NCBI GenBank assembly: GCA_016756835.1
Contig: JAESPE010000027.1
Coordinates: forward strand, 1 to 39,707
From: a gamma proteobacterium endosymbiont of Lamellibrachia anaximandri
GTDB taxonomy: Bacteria; Pseudomonadota; Gammaproteobacteria; Chromatiales; Chromatiaceae
DNA: 39,707 nt
Reading direction: 5' to 3'
The notes beneath the pieces were generated by a model. It saw only the letters and a program-made list of their open reading frames with translations, did not search any database and had not been told where the DNA came from. Of this stretch, positions 28,414 to 36,957 are shown piece by piece. How positions within the stretch are numbered: the first letter of the stretch is position 1; each line of letters begins with the position of its first letter. A program made the position numbers and the translations under genes.

Positions 28414-29478
28414 ATGGCCCTGATTTCCCTGCGCCAACTTCTGGATCATGCCGCTGAGCACAGCTACGGCTTGCCAGCGTTCAACGTCAACAACATGGAA
28501 CAGGTGCATGCCATCATGCAGGCGGCAGATGCGGTTGACAGCCCTGTCATCCTGCAGGGTTCCGCCGGTGCCCGCTCCTATGCCGGAGAGCCCTTCCTAC
28601 GCCACTTGATCGAGGCTGCAATCGAGATGTACCCCCACATCCCTGTCTGCATGCATCAGGATCACGGTGCATCTCCAGACATCTGCCTGCGTTCCATCCA
28701 GTCCGGCTTCAGCTCGGTCATGATGGACGGCTCTCTGATGTCCGACGGCAAGACCCCGTCCAGCTATGAGTACAACGTAGATGTCACCAAGAATGTGGTC
28801 GATATGGCTCACGCTGGCGGCGTCTCTGTTGAGGGTGAGCTGGGCTGCCTGGGTTCGCTGGAAACCGGCATGATGGGCGAAGAAGACGGCCACGGTGCCG
28901 AAGGCAAGCTGGACATGGATCAGCTGCTGACCGATCCCGATGAGGCTGCTGACTTTGTTAGCAAGACCGGTGTTGATGCACTGGCTATCGCTATCGGTAC
29001 TTCCCATGGCGCCTACAAGTTCACCCAGGAGCCTACGGGCAAGATTCTGCGTATCGACCGCGTGAAAGAGATTCACGATCGCATTCCCGGCGTCCATCTG
29101 GTTATGCATGGCTCATCTTCCGTACCCCAGGACTGGCTGAAGATCATCAACAGCTACGGCGGCGACATGGGTCAGACCTATGGTGTGCCGGTTGACGAAA
29201 TCGTTGAAGGTATCAAATCCGGCGTGCGCAAGGTCAACATCGATACCGACCTGCGTATGGCATCCACGGGCTCTATCCGTCGTCACCTGGAAGAGAACAA
29301 GAGCAACTTCGACCCGCGTAAGTTCCTCAAGGAAGCGACTAAAGGTATGTCTGATATCTGCAAGAATCGCTATGAAGCGTTTGGTTCTGCCGGTATGGCT
29401 TCCAAGATGACCGCGATCTCACTGGAGACCATGTTTGGTCGCTATGCGAGTGGCGAATTGGATCCGAAAGTCAGCTGA
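28414..29478 (+). CDS. fba: Fructose-bisphosphate aldolase, class II, Calvin-cycle subtype
   Basis: 354-aa zinc aldolase that condenses or cleaves fructose 1,6-bisphosphate (and probably sedoheptulose bisphosphate). Motifs: [16 protein letters not shown] (81-85, with catalytic Asp83 and Zn-ligand His84), [17 protein letters not shown], and the NIDTDLRMA substrate region. The length and the C-terminal [15 protein letters not shown]-like ending (here [16 protein letters not shown]) match the CbbA/TIGR01521 subgroup common in autotrophic proteobacteria. It has a strong AAGGAGG ribosome binding site and is the last gene of the run, ending before a clear terminator. Confidence 0.97.
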   Translation: MALISLRQLLDHAAEHSYGLPAFNVNNMEQVHAIMQAADAVDSPVILQGSAGARSYAGEPFLRHLIEAAIEMYPHIPVCMHQDHGASPDICLRSIQSGFSSVMMDGSLMSDGKTPSSYEYNVDVTKNVVDMAHAGGVSVEGELGCLGSLETGMMGEEDGHGAEGKLDMDQLLTDPDEAADFVSKTGVDALAIAIGTSHGAYKFTQEPTGKILRIDRVKEIHDRIPGVHLVMHGSSSVPQDWLKIINSYGGDMGQTYGVPVDEIVEGIKSGVRKVNIDTDLRMASTGSIRRHLEENKSNFDPRKFLKEATKGMSDICKNRYEAFGSAGMASKMTAISLETMFGRYASGELDPKVS

Positions 29479-29498
29479 TCGGCTGGATTCAAGGTAGG

Positions 29499-29525
29499 AA
29501 AAGGGGCGTTTGGCGCCCCTTTTTT
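29499..29525. terminator. Strong, probably bidirectional terminator
   Basis: Arms AAAAGGGGCG (29499-29508) and CGCCCCTTTT (29514-29523) are perfectly complementary with a 5-nt loop and extra T. The A-run on the left gives a T-run on the other strand, so it can terminate both fba and the convergent glutaredoxin transcript. Confidence 0.92.
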
Positions 29526-29564
29526 GTGTCTGAATATTGGGTTTCGATACGAGTAGCGTAGCGC

Positions 29565-29843
29565 TCAGGCAAGTATCCCTGCATGCTCAAGCGCCTGCTT
29601 GAGTTGCTTTGGGGCAAAACCAGGCAACTGCAGGTCACCGACCACGATCATCGGTACGCTTCGCCCCCCCATGTTGAAAAAGCGTTTCTGCATTTTTCCA
29701 GCCTTGCCGACATCAAACTCCAAAAACAGCACCTTGTTGGCCTTCAGCCACTCTTTGGCGCGCTTGCAGTGGGGGCAGCGCTGGGTCGTGTAGATTACCA
29801 CCTTGGCGGTGTTTGAATTGTTATTCACCATAGGATTCAACAT
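29565..29843 (-). CDS. Glutaredoxin
   Basis: 92-aa thiol-disulfide oxidoreductase with the dithiol active site CPHC (Cys23, Cys26) after the VVIYTT strand, a cis-Pro motif SVPMIVVGD, and the final helix. It reduces disulfides or glutathionylated proteins in the cytoplasm. Two possible ATG starts lie four codons apart; the first follows GGGAA weakly. It lies 14 bp downstream of purC and is probably co-transcribed with it. Confidence 0.92.
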   Translation of the reverse strand: MLNPMVNNNSNTAKVVIYTTQRCPHCKRAKEWLKANKVLFLEFDVGKAGKMQKRFFNMGGRSVPMIVVGDLQLPGFAPKQLKQALEHAGILA

Positions 29844-29857
29844 CTATTCCCAGTCGG

Positions 29858-30754
29858 TCAGGCGCCAGTCAAACGCTTCTCCGCCTCCCGGTATTTCTCT
29901 GCGGTTTTTTGAATGATCTCTTCAGGTAATTCAGGACCCGGCGGGGTTTTGTCCCAATCAAGGGTTTCCAGGTAGTCACGCACGAACTGCTTGTCGAAGC
30001 TGGGGGGGCTGATGCCGGGGCGGTATTCACTTGCGGGCCAAAAACGGGATGAATCAGGGGTCAGTACTTCATCGATCAGATGTACGGTGCCATGATCATC
30101 AAGGCCAAACTCAAATTTGGTGTCGGCGATGATAATGCCCTTCTCACGGGCAAAGTCGGCTGCTTCTGTGTAGATACCAAGACTCAAGTCACGTACCTGC
30201 CCGGCAAGATCCTGACCGATCAGGTTTACGGTCTTCTCAAAACTGATATTTTGATCGTGCTCACCCACTTCGGCCTTGGTCGATGGAGTGTAGATTGCCT
30301 CAGGCAGTTTGTCGGCCTGCTGCAGTCCTTGCGGCAGTCGAATACCGCAAACCCCTCCGCTGCGTTGATAATCTTTCCAGCCGGAGCCGATCAGATAACC
30401 CCTGACGATAGCTTCGACCGGCAGAGGCTTGAGCTTGCGTACGACGATTGCCCGGTCACCCAGTGCCGAGCGCTGGTTGGAGTCCGGGACGACAGATTCA
30501 AGTGGGATGTCAGACAGATGGTTCGGCACCTGATCTCTGGTTCGTTCAAACCAGAAATTTGCCACTCGCGTCAGCACCTCACCTTTACCAGGTATGGCTT
30601 GCGGCAGAATGACGTCAAATGCGGATAGTCGGTCACTTGTAACGATCAACAGATGATTATCGTCGACAGCATAGATATCGCGGACTTTTCCCCGGCTAAC
30701 CTGTTCCAGGTCGGTGAGATTGGATTCAAACAGGGTATTATTTGCTTCGTTCAT
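29858..30754 (-). CDS. purC: Phosphoribosylaminoimidazole-succinocarboxamide synthase
   Basis: 298-aa SAICAR synthetase of purine biosynthesis, joining aspartate to CAIR with ATP. Motifs: [29 protein letters not shown] region at the N-terminus, [24 protein letters not shown] and the [13 protein letters not shown] signature. It is the longer form of about 300 residues, resembling yeast Ade1 and many gammaproteobacterial enzymes, rather than the 237-aa E. coli form. It diverges from the membrane-protein gene at 30831. Confidence 0.97.
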   Translation of the reverse strand: MNEANNTLFESNLTDLEQVSRGKVRDIYAVDDNHLLIVTSDRLSAFDVILPQAIPGKGEVLTRVANFWFERTRDQVPNHLSDIPLESVVPDSNQRSALGDRAIVVRKLKPLPVEAIVRGYLIGSGWKDYQRSGGVCGIRLPQGLQQADKLPEAIYTPSTKAEVGEHDQNISFEKTVNLIGQDLAGQVRDLSLGIYTEAADFAREKGIIIADTKFEFGLDDHGTVHLIDEVLTPDSSRFWPASEYRPGISPPSFDKQFVRDYLETLDWDKTPPGPELPEEIIQKTAEKYREAEKRLTGA

Positions 30755-30830
30755 GGTGCTTGTCAGTTCAAAAAAACTGTATTATAACCCGCTCAACATC
30801 AGCTTTCTTCCCATACTCACAGTTTCTCCT

Positions 30831-31532
30831 ATGCAAATCGTATTTTCGCCTGAGAAGGTCGCCCGGGTCCTGTTGTGGATTGTCGCATTTTTGACCATTG
30901 CCAACACGCTGGGACAAATTTCACACCATTTTTTTGGTCACAGCCGGCTTTTTGGTCTGGTGTATCTCTTCAACCTGAACAGAGAGTGGAGTGTTCCATC
31001 TTTCTATGCCTCATTCGCTGTCCTGTTCTGTTCTCTGCTATTGACTCTGATTGCCTGGGTTCACCATCGTAGAGAAGAAGTGGATTTCAAGTATTGGTAT
31101 GGCCTGGCGGTAATTTTTCTCCTGCTTGCAATCGATGAGTATACCGATATCCATAATCGCATCTTTGAACCTGTCCACAGTCACTTGAAGGCTATCGGGT
31201 TGATCTCCTATGCGTGGCTGCTGGTCTACGTGCCGCTGCTGCTTGCCATGCTATTGATCTATCGCCGATTTCTCACTAGATTGCCAAAGCCGACCGTCAA
31301 GTTGTTTATCCTGGCCGGTGTGGTCTATCTTGTCGGCGCCATTGGATTCAACTTTATTGGGGACCAATACACATATTATGAGAGGAGGGAGGCGGTCTCC
31401 TATGTAGTTATCTACACGATCGAAGAACTCTGTGAGATGCTTGGGATTATCATGTTCATCTATGCTCTCCTGAAGTATATGGAGGGATACATAGGGCGGT
31501 TGGCATTGGTCTTTCTTGATAGAGAGAAGTAA
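30831..31532 (+). CDS. Six-helix membrane protein of unknown function
   Basis: 233 aa with about six hydrophobic segments (roughly residues 10-30, 57-77, 88-103, 122-145, 157-175, 190-215). Polar residues occur in or next to membrane segments: AIDEYTDIHNR (Asp102, Glu103, His108) and YTIEELCEMLG (Glu198, Glu199, Glu202). Together they could form an intramembrane metal or proton site; this is inference. The ATG at 30831 is preferred since the longer frame from 30714 overlaps divergent purC. No known transporter signature was recognised. Downstream is a repeat copy, so it seems monocistronic. Confidence 0.75.
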   Translation: MQIVFSPEKVARVLLWIVAFLTIANTLGQISHHFFGHSRLFGLVYLFNLNREWSVPSFYASFAVLFCSLLLTLIAWVHHRREEVDFKYWYGLAVIFLLLAIDEYTDIHNRIFEPVHSHLKAIGLISYAWLLVYVPLLLAMLLIYRRFLTRLPKPTVKLFILAGVVYLVGAIGFNFIGDQYTYYERREAVSYVVIYTIEELCEMLGIIMFIYALLKYMEGYIGRLALVFLDREK

Positions 31533-31850
31533 GCAGAGGGGCGGAATTCTACGAATGGTATACGATACTAATGCAGTCGCCGAATAACCGACATGCTCAA
31601 ATGAACATCTGGTAGGGTGTGCCGCGTGTACCAGAAAAAACCGTTACAGCAATAATGGTGCGCAGGTTGCACCCTGCGTTCGTCACATTTCGAGAAAACA
31701 CACCCCATGCCAACCATCCCCGCGAACGCTGAAACTTGAGTGAGTCACTGTGCGAAATTGCAGCTACAGACCGTCTATTGAAACCAATAGATAGTTTGTT
31801 GAGTATTAATCCCAGGAAACCCAAAAGCAGATAGGTAGAGTCGAAAAATC
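31533..31850. other. 318-bp spacer holding a repeat copy
   Basis: Besides the palindromic repeat at 31612-31677 I see no gene or clear terminator. The stretch from 31690 to 31850 is featureless to the eye and must hold the promoter of the 145-aa gene that follows. Confidence 0.45.
31612..31677. repeat. Dispersed palindromic intergenic repeat, copy B
   Basis: It starts GTAGGGTGTGCCGCGTGTACC and ends GGTGCGCAGG then TTGCACCCTGC when read on the plus strand, with partly complementary ends. The inner CCGTTACAGCAATAATGG matches copy A's inner segment. It is more diverged at its ends than copy A. It lies 79 bp after the six-helix protein gene. Confidence 0.7.
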
Positions 31851-32288
31851 ATGAATGAGGAGAACGACTATCTTCGCGCCTTTCGTGGCAGTTTTACCTC
31901 AGCATTACGCTGGCACCATCTGGATAGTTTATGGGAAGTGTTGCGTATGGATGCCGGCGGGGGGTGGTATATCTATGCGGTTGGTGAGCAACCCCCCGCC
32001 GGGGTGGTTGATGCGGATGGCTTCAATCGTTTTATCTCTGAAATCGATGAACTGCTGCGAAAAGAGCATGATGAGGATTACTGCGGCATTGTTTATGCGG
32101 ACGATCTGACTGCACCCTCTTTCGTCAAGATATATGATCCCAATAATCTGGGCGTCTCCTGTGGTTATAGTGATAATCCCCCTCTGCCGGGTTGGGTGAT
32201 GAGCAAGATCCAGCCTGTTGATCTGCCGTCAACCCAGGTGCTTCCCGGAAATAGGAAGCGTTGGTGGCGGAATCTGTTTGGCGGCTAA
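31851..32288 (+). CDS. Hypothetical protein, 145 aa
   Basis: An acidic, soluble protein with no signal peptide or membrane segment; I do not recognise the family. Visible features are an aromatic N-terminal half (RWHHLDSLWEVLRMDAGGGWYIYAVGE region), an acidic helix EIDELLRKEHDEDYCG, then SFVKIYDPNNLGVSCGYS and a basic tail NRKRWWRNLFGG. The mix of a globular core with a short cationic end suggests a small binding or adaptor protein. The next gene starts about 120 bp downstream on the same strand. Codon usage looks like that of the neighbours, supporting a real gene. Confidence 0.75.
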   Translation: MNEENDYLRAFRGSFTSALRWHHLDSLWEVLRMDAGGGWYIYAVGEQPPAGVVDADGFNRFISEIDELLRKEHDEDYCGIVYADDLTAPSFVKIYDPNNLGVSCGYSDNPPLPGWVMSKIQPVDLPSTQVLPGNRKRWWRNLFGG

Positions 32289-32409
32289 CTCCTTCCTATC
32301 CTGTAAATCCATGTCTGTTAGTGGGAAATAAGCCCGTTTTCCCGTGTTAGACTGCCGTTGATAATACTGTTGGCAGGTAAGAAATTCACGAGTGACGTTT
32401 GGTTGGGCT

Positions 32410-32850
32410 ATGAACGAAACAGCGCAAGAAAACGGAAAATTGTCTTTGGATGACCGTCTGGAGATGACGCGTGGCGTGCTGAACATGCTGAAAAATTGGG
32501 GGTTCAGGGCGGAAGAGATGATGGCGCTGTTGGATCTGGAAGGAAAGCCGCGTCATATGGCACGATATATGAGTGACCAGCCTTTACCCAATAACCCAGG
32601 CATCACCAAACGAGTTGAGTATCTGATCCGTATAAACGATGCGCTTCGTACCACCTACCCGCTGAATCCGGATATGGGGCGGCGCTGGATGCGTCAGCGC
32701 AATACCAAGTTACAAAGGCGCTCGCCCCTGGCGGTTATGATCGAAGGCGGTGAACGTGGGTTTGTGAATGTACTTTGCCACCTTGACTGTACTTACGCCT
32801 GGGATATGAGTGGTTCGAAAAACACCTCCTGCAGGAATATCTCAGGGTAA
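32410..32850 (+). CDS. MbcA/ParS/Xre antitoxin-like protein (DUF2384 type)
   Basis: 146 aa from the ATG at 32410; an in-frame GTG at 32392 would add six residues. The N-terminal half is helical (LEMTRGVLNMLKNWGF, AEEMMALLDL, MARYMSDQP) and resembles an Xre-like fold. The C-terminal part, MGRRWMRQRNTKLQRRSPLAVMIEGG region followed by GFVNVLCHL, matches the toxin-binding MbcA/ParS domain in which a PLxxMxEGG-like turn is conserved. Such proteins usually neutralise a RES-domain toxin, but no RES gene is adjacent; the neighbours are a 145-aa unknown and an MBL hydrolase. It may be an orphan regulator. Confidence 0.7.
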   Translation: MNETAQENGKLSLDDRLEMTRGVLNMLKNWGFRAEEMMALLDLEGKPRHMARYMSDQPLPNNPGITKRVEYLIRINDALRTTYPLNPDMGRRWMRQRNTKLQRRSPLAVMIEGGERGFVNVLCHLDCTYAWDMSGSKNTSCRNISG

Positions 32851-32854
32851 GGTT

Positions 32855-33823
32855 TTATCCGGGCTGTCTGGCTTGTTCTTTTTCCCTGCGTTGCAGCCAG
32901 ACATCCAGCCCTTGGGCATTCAATTCGATATCCATAGCCAGCAGTGCCTTGAGCCGGGATTCCGCTAGCGAACAACCGTGCTTCATGAGCGATTTGTTAG
33001 TCCATTCCCATAATTTTTTCTGGATTCCGGCACTGCGGTTCTCTGGTTCCACAGTCAGGGCAATCTCTGCAAAATCGCCGATAGCCCTGTACAGGTCATC
33101 CGCCAGCCGGTTCATGTCGCTCACTTTTCCATAGTGGGTGAGGTAAGCGCTGGATGGGTTCATCTCCATCAGTCTGCTTAATGTTGCCTGCCAGGCTGCT
33201 GGGTCGAACTGGACCGGGGTGGTGGTGGGCAAAATAAAAGCCCCCTTGGAGGTATCCAGCTCCCGATAAGAGAGACCAAAGGTATCGCCGGTAAAGAGCC
33301 CTTTACTCCTGTCGTCATAGATGCAGATGTGGTGCCGGGCATGGCCAGGGGTATCGAGACAGAGCAGAGACCTGCCACCGAGTTCGATCACAATCTCGTC
33401 GGATGCCTCAATCACTCTCTCCTGTGGGATGGGAATCAGCCGGCCAAAGGCTTTGCGGAACTGTTCCTTGCCGTAGACGGCAGTGGCGCCCGCAGTCAGT
33501 TTTGTCGGGTCGACCATATGGCGGGCGCCAAAAGGGTGGACGACAAGCTGCGCCTCGGGGCACTTTTCCATCAGTGCGCCAGCACCCCCTGCATGATCCA
33601 GGTGAACATGGGTCACGATGATGTACTTCACTTGGTCGGTGGTCAGTCCACGGGTTTCCAGCAGCTTGAGAATAACAGGCAGGGTATAGGTTGTGCCTGT
33701 ATCGACAAAAGCCAACTCCCCCTGCGCCTCGATCATGTAACAGGCCGCGAGATCTGGCCGTTGATAACCTGTGTCGATACAGGTTATGGCGTGCTCTAGC
33801 GTTTGATAGGGAGAATGGCCCAT
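32855..33823 (-). CDS. MBL-fold metallohydrolase
   Basis: 322 aa with the metallo-beta-lactamase core: the N-terminal CYMIEAQGELAFVDTG strand pair, zinc ligands in THVHLDHAGG (71-80: His72, His74, Asp76, His77), then CLDTPGHARHH and LFTGDTFG (third and fourth ligand regions) and YLTHYGK. This is the hydrolytic form, with a C-terminal helical extension of about 100 residues that ends in a basic tail. Relatives are annotated broadly as hydrolases; the substrate is unknown. It converges with the antitoxin-like gene (4-bp gap) and is followed, on its own strand upstream, by the flippase gene. Confidence 0.9.
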   Translation of the reverse strand: MGHSPYQTLEHAITCIDTGYQRPDLAACYMIEAQGELAFVDTGTTYTLPVILKLLETRGLTTDQVKYIIVTHVHLDHAGGAGALMEKCPEAQLVVHPFGARHMVDPTKLTAGATAVYGKEQFRKAFGRLIPIPQERVIEASDEIVIELGGRSLLCLDTPGHARHHICIYDDRSKGLFTGDTFGLSYRELDTSKGAFILPTTTPVQFDPAAWQATLSRLMEMNPSSAYLTHYGKVSDMNRLADDLYRAIGDFAEIALTVEPENRSAGIQKKLWEWTNKSLMKHGCSLAESRLKALLAMDIELNAQGLDVWLQRREKEQARQPG

Positions 33824-33865
33824 GTTCAGTGAAGATAACCTTCCTGTGGTTGGATGTTGCCGCCG

Positions 33866-35416
33866 CTATTTTGCAAACGCGAGAATACGTTTGGTGATCT
33901 TTGTTTTAAAGGATTTGGGAAAGAGCACGATCCAGTAGATGATGAACAGGATAATGCCGCCTCCCAAACTGCCGTAGATCAGGATTTCAACAAAACGGTC
34001 ACCCAGCAGATGACGCATCAACAGCAGCCAAAGTGTAAAAGGTATGACTGACAGCAGGGGAGTGAAGAAGACTTTCACAATGAATGAGCTGAGCGGTATT
34101 TCCAAAACCTTGCAGGAGTGGTAGGGGACCAGGAGCCCAAAGGTGATAAAGATCGGTACTGCGATTAAGAGGGCTGCACCTTCCAGTGTCCATCCAGAGA
34201 TATTGAGCGCAGTAATGCCGATAACAAGTGAAGAAAGGGTGATGATAATGCTCCACTTGCCGATAAAACCATGCATATTTATTCCCATCAGCACACGGTA
34301 GAACGGATCCATCGAAATCGGCAGGAAGTAGGCAACGGCCAAGATGAGAATGATCGACATGTTGACATACCCACTGCCCATCCAGACTGTCATGATGACA
34401 TCACCGTAGATGACAAATGCAATCAGAAAGGGAGTAGTGAGGGCAACGCCATACCTGGCTGTGGTGATTAGAAGCTCTTTCAGTTCTTCGGTTTTGCCGG
34501 TGCCATGCAGTGCGCCTACCGTGGGTATTAGAACATAGGTAAATTTACGCACGAATGTCTCAATGTGCCTGACAATTGCCACTGGCCGGGTAAACACCGC
34601 CAAGGCAGCCGGTCCAAGATTACTGACAATAAAGACGCTGGTGGTTTGCAGCAGAATGATAGGTACAATCGCAGCTGCGAAGGTTTTTCCACCGAAGTGG
34701 ATCAATTTTTTGGCATGAGCCCAAGTGACGGAGTGGGGGTGAAATCTCAATTCAGGGCAGATATGACGGGCATAGATCATACGGATAATTTCGCCAAACA
34801 GGGTAACGGCAAAATAGATGATGCTGATGCTGATCAGCTCTCCGCCCATTGTCAGGGCGGTAACCATGCCGACTACCGTGATGAAATAAAACCCTGAACT
34901 GATGGCATTATGCATGCCCCAGCGATGATAGCCGGTGATGACCCCTTTGGCAGGTTCCAATGCCATCTCTGCAGCAAAGGTAGCCCCCAGAAATAGCATG
35001 ACCCCTTGTGCAATCTCCAGGTTGCTGCCGAGTTTTTCAGCGAAAAAGATGGGCAGTATAAAGTAGATGGCAGTTACAATGAGCAGCACCATGACCGAGA
35101 TGAACGCCTGGATCACCAGTACGGTGGAAATTGTGCCGCGCATCTCATCGAAATCTTCGCTGGCTCGATACTTGGCAATATAGCGGTTCAATTGTGAGCC
35201 CAGGCCCATGGTGGTAAGGCGCATATAGGCCACAAGTGACCAACAGAAATCCCAGATACCCAGCGCCTCCTGACCTATGTTGTTGTCTATCATTCTGGGC
35301 ATGACGAATCCCGCAACGATAAAGACAAGATACCCCGCCCAGCTGGTGATGACGTTCCAGATCATTCTGTCGCGACCTGAAACGTCCTCTTTTTTTTCAT
35401 TTTTTGAGTCAGACAC
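33866..35416 (-). CDS. Polysaccharide/oligosaccharide flippase, MOP (Wzx-like) superfamily
   Basis: 516-aa integral membrane protein with about 12-14 hydrophobic segments. The first repeats follow a charged N-terminus (SDSKNEKKEDVSGRDR). The layout (NVITSWAGYLVFIVAGFVMPRMIDN, LGIWDFCWSL, LTTMGLGSQLNRYIAKYRAS region) matches the N-terminal half of polysaccharide biosynthesis flippases. It probably moves a lipid-linked glycan across the inner membrane. The GTG at 35416 is used as the start; the next in-frame Met, 17 codons later, is an alternative. A polysaccharide deacetylase lies upstream, 204 bp away on the same strand, supporting an exopolysaccharide role. Confidence 0.88.
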   Translation of the reverse strand: MSDSKNEKKEDVSGRDRMIWNVITSWAGYLVFIVAGFVMPRMIDNNIGQEALGIWDFCWSLVAYMRLTTMGLGSQLNRYIAKYRASEDFDEMRGTISTVLVIQAFISVMVLLIVTAIYFILPIFFAEKLGSNLEIAQGVMLFLGATFAAEMALEPAKGVITGYHRWGMHNAISSGFYFITVVGMVTALTMGGELISISIIYFAVTLFGEIIRMIYARHICPELRFHPHSVTWAHAKKLIHFGGKTFAAAIVPIILLQTTSVFIVSNLGPAALAVFTRPVAIVRHIETFVRKFTYVLIPTVGALHGTGKTEELKELLITTARYGVALTTPFLIAFVIYGDVIMTVWMGSGYVNMSIILILAVAYFLPISMDPFYRVLMGINMHGFIGKWSIIITLSSLVIGITALNISGWTLEGAALLIAVPIFITFGLLVPYHSCKVLEIPLSSFIVKVFFTPLLSVIPFTLWLLLMRHLLGDRFVEILIYGSLGGGIILFIIYWIVLFPKSFKTKITKRILAFAK

Positions 35417-35620
35417 TGCGCTATACCGTTTTCAAAGAATCGTTTTGCTTGCCAAGCATGGATCGGGACGGGAGCATGGTCAATTTTATCGCCGATTGGA
35501 AGCGCGTTTGTTATAACAAGTGTTTCAGCGTTGAAAAACAGACTTCAGATTTGACGCTGGTAGTGGTGGCCGAGCATATCACGGAGCAGATTGAAAATCC
35601 GGGAGTCAGTTCATGATTGG

Positions 35621-36646
35621 TCAACGGGAAAGTCCGCAGGTACTGGCCAGCAGGAAGAGTGGGTCTTTCTTTCCGGAAATTGAGATTCTTTTCAGCTTGA
35701 AAGGGTCTGCGCCTGGGTTGTTGATCCCTTCATCAGAGGTTACTGCTGAGATGTATCCGGTCTCTTTGAGTATATCGACTGCCTGTTGATTCCAGCTGCC
35801 GTTTGGGTAGCAGAAATGACGACAGCTTTCTCCAGTTACCCGTTCGATCGCCTCTTTTGACCTGATCAGTTGCTTCCTTATTGTATCGGCGTCCGCCTGG
35901 GCCAGTCGGACATGATTTACTGTATGGCTACCAACGATGATTCCGTCCGTGTGTGAGATGCTGGCTACCTCGTCCCAGGTTAAAATGGAAGACCAAGGGT
36001 CATTCTTGATGATCTGGTTGAGGTTTCTGCCGCTCTGCGTTTCAAGTGATTCCGTCAGTTGGTCGAAGTAGTTACGCATCTCGATATCCGGCATATCGGC
36101 ATGTTTCAGAATGCTGCGCAGCTGAGCAAACGATTTCGACAGTGCGTGTCTGCTGGAATTGTCGATGGTGATTTCGGTATCTTCGTGTCGGATTGTTTTT
36201 CCGTTGATATCTGCAAACTGCAGTGCATAATCGAGGCGATCGACCCAGAAGGGACGTTGTTCGTCAGTGTGGCCGGTAGCGATGTAGAAGACAGCAGGAG
36301 CGCCATATTTCTGCAATTTTGGCAGTGCATGTATTGCGTTATTTCTGTAACCATCATCGAAAGTAAAGGCACAACAGTTAGGCTTTAACGGCAGCCGTCC
36401 TTCCAGCATTGCAGTTACTTCATCCATGGTGACAAAGTCGTAGTAACGACTAAGGAGCTCGAGGGCACGTTCAAGATACTCAGGCGAAAGTTGTGGTCTA
36501 AGTGGCTCCCATGAGGCCTCTTCCGCTTGGGTATCCATGACGCCGTGGATCGTAAAAATCGTAATTTTTTTTCTTCTGAAAAAATGCAAGACTCTGATGG
36601 CGCCCGTCCATTGAAATATTTTCAGAATGGCCAATTTTAGATTCAT
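35621..36646 (-). CDS. Polysaccharide deacetylase family protein (NodB fold)
   Basis: 341 aa from the ATG at 36646; TTAGGAAA lies about 6 nt upstream, so I prefer it to an ATG-like start at 36712. Motifs: ITIFTIHGVMD (30s), CAFTFDDGYRNN (92-103) with the metal-binding Asp pair, and GSHTVNHVRL, which contains HTxxH. Later come FCYPNGSWN and a final domain. It would remove N-acetyl groups from a glycan such as an exopolysaccharide. It lies just upstream of the flippase. No clear signal peptide is visible, though a hydrophobic stretch exists near residues 1-20, so membrane anchoring is possible. Confidence 0.9.
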   Translation of the reverse strand: MNLKLAILKIFQWTGAIRVLHFFRRKKITIFTIHGVMDTQAEEASWEPLRPQLSPEYLERALELLSRYYDFVTMDEVTAMLEGRLPLKPNCCAFTFDDGYRNNAIHALPKLQKYGAPAVFYIATGHTDEQRPFWVDRLDYALQFADINGKTIRHEDTEITIDNSSRHALSKSFAQLRSILKHADMPDIEMRNYFDQLTESLETQSGRNLNQIIKNDPWSSILTWDEVASISHTDGIIVGSHTVNHVRLAQADADTIRKQLIRSKEAIERVTGESCRHFCYPNGSWNQQAVDILKETGYISAVTSDEGINNPGADPFKLKRISISGKKDPLFLLASTCGLSR

Positions 36647-36957
36647 CTTTTTCCTAAAAAAGGTGATCAGTGGTATTGCACGAAACTTGTTGCAAATTGT
36701 AATTAATTCCAAATTCAGATAATAGTCTGAGGTGCGCCTCTATTGTAGCGGCAGAATCTTATATCACTTTAGCGTAGGTTACTGCATGTGTACTGAAATA
36801 GAGAAATGGAATTCAGAAAGTGCTCAATTTTTTTGGTGGTTGTCGGATTTAACCTTATTTTGAAGTGATTGATCTGCTAGGGGCTGCCCCGTTACAAGTC
36901 TAAAGAAGCCAGGTGAATTTAATCCATCGAATTGGCTGTGGTTTTGGTTTTTCAGTC

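Noticed and set aside
35404-35616. 70-aa plus-strand frame between the flippase and deacetylase
   Set aside because: It overlaps the flippase start on the other strand, has no clear ribosome binding site and reads as non-protein.
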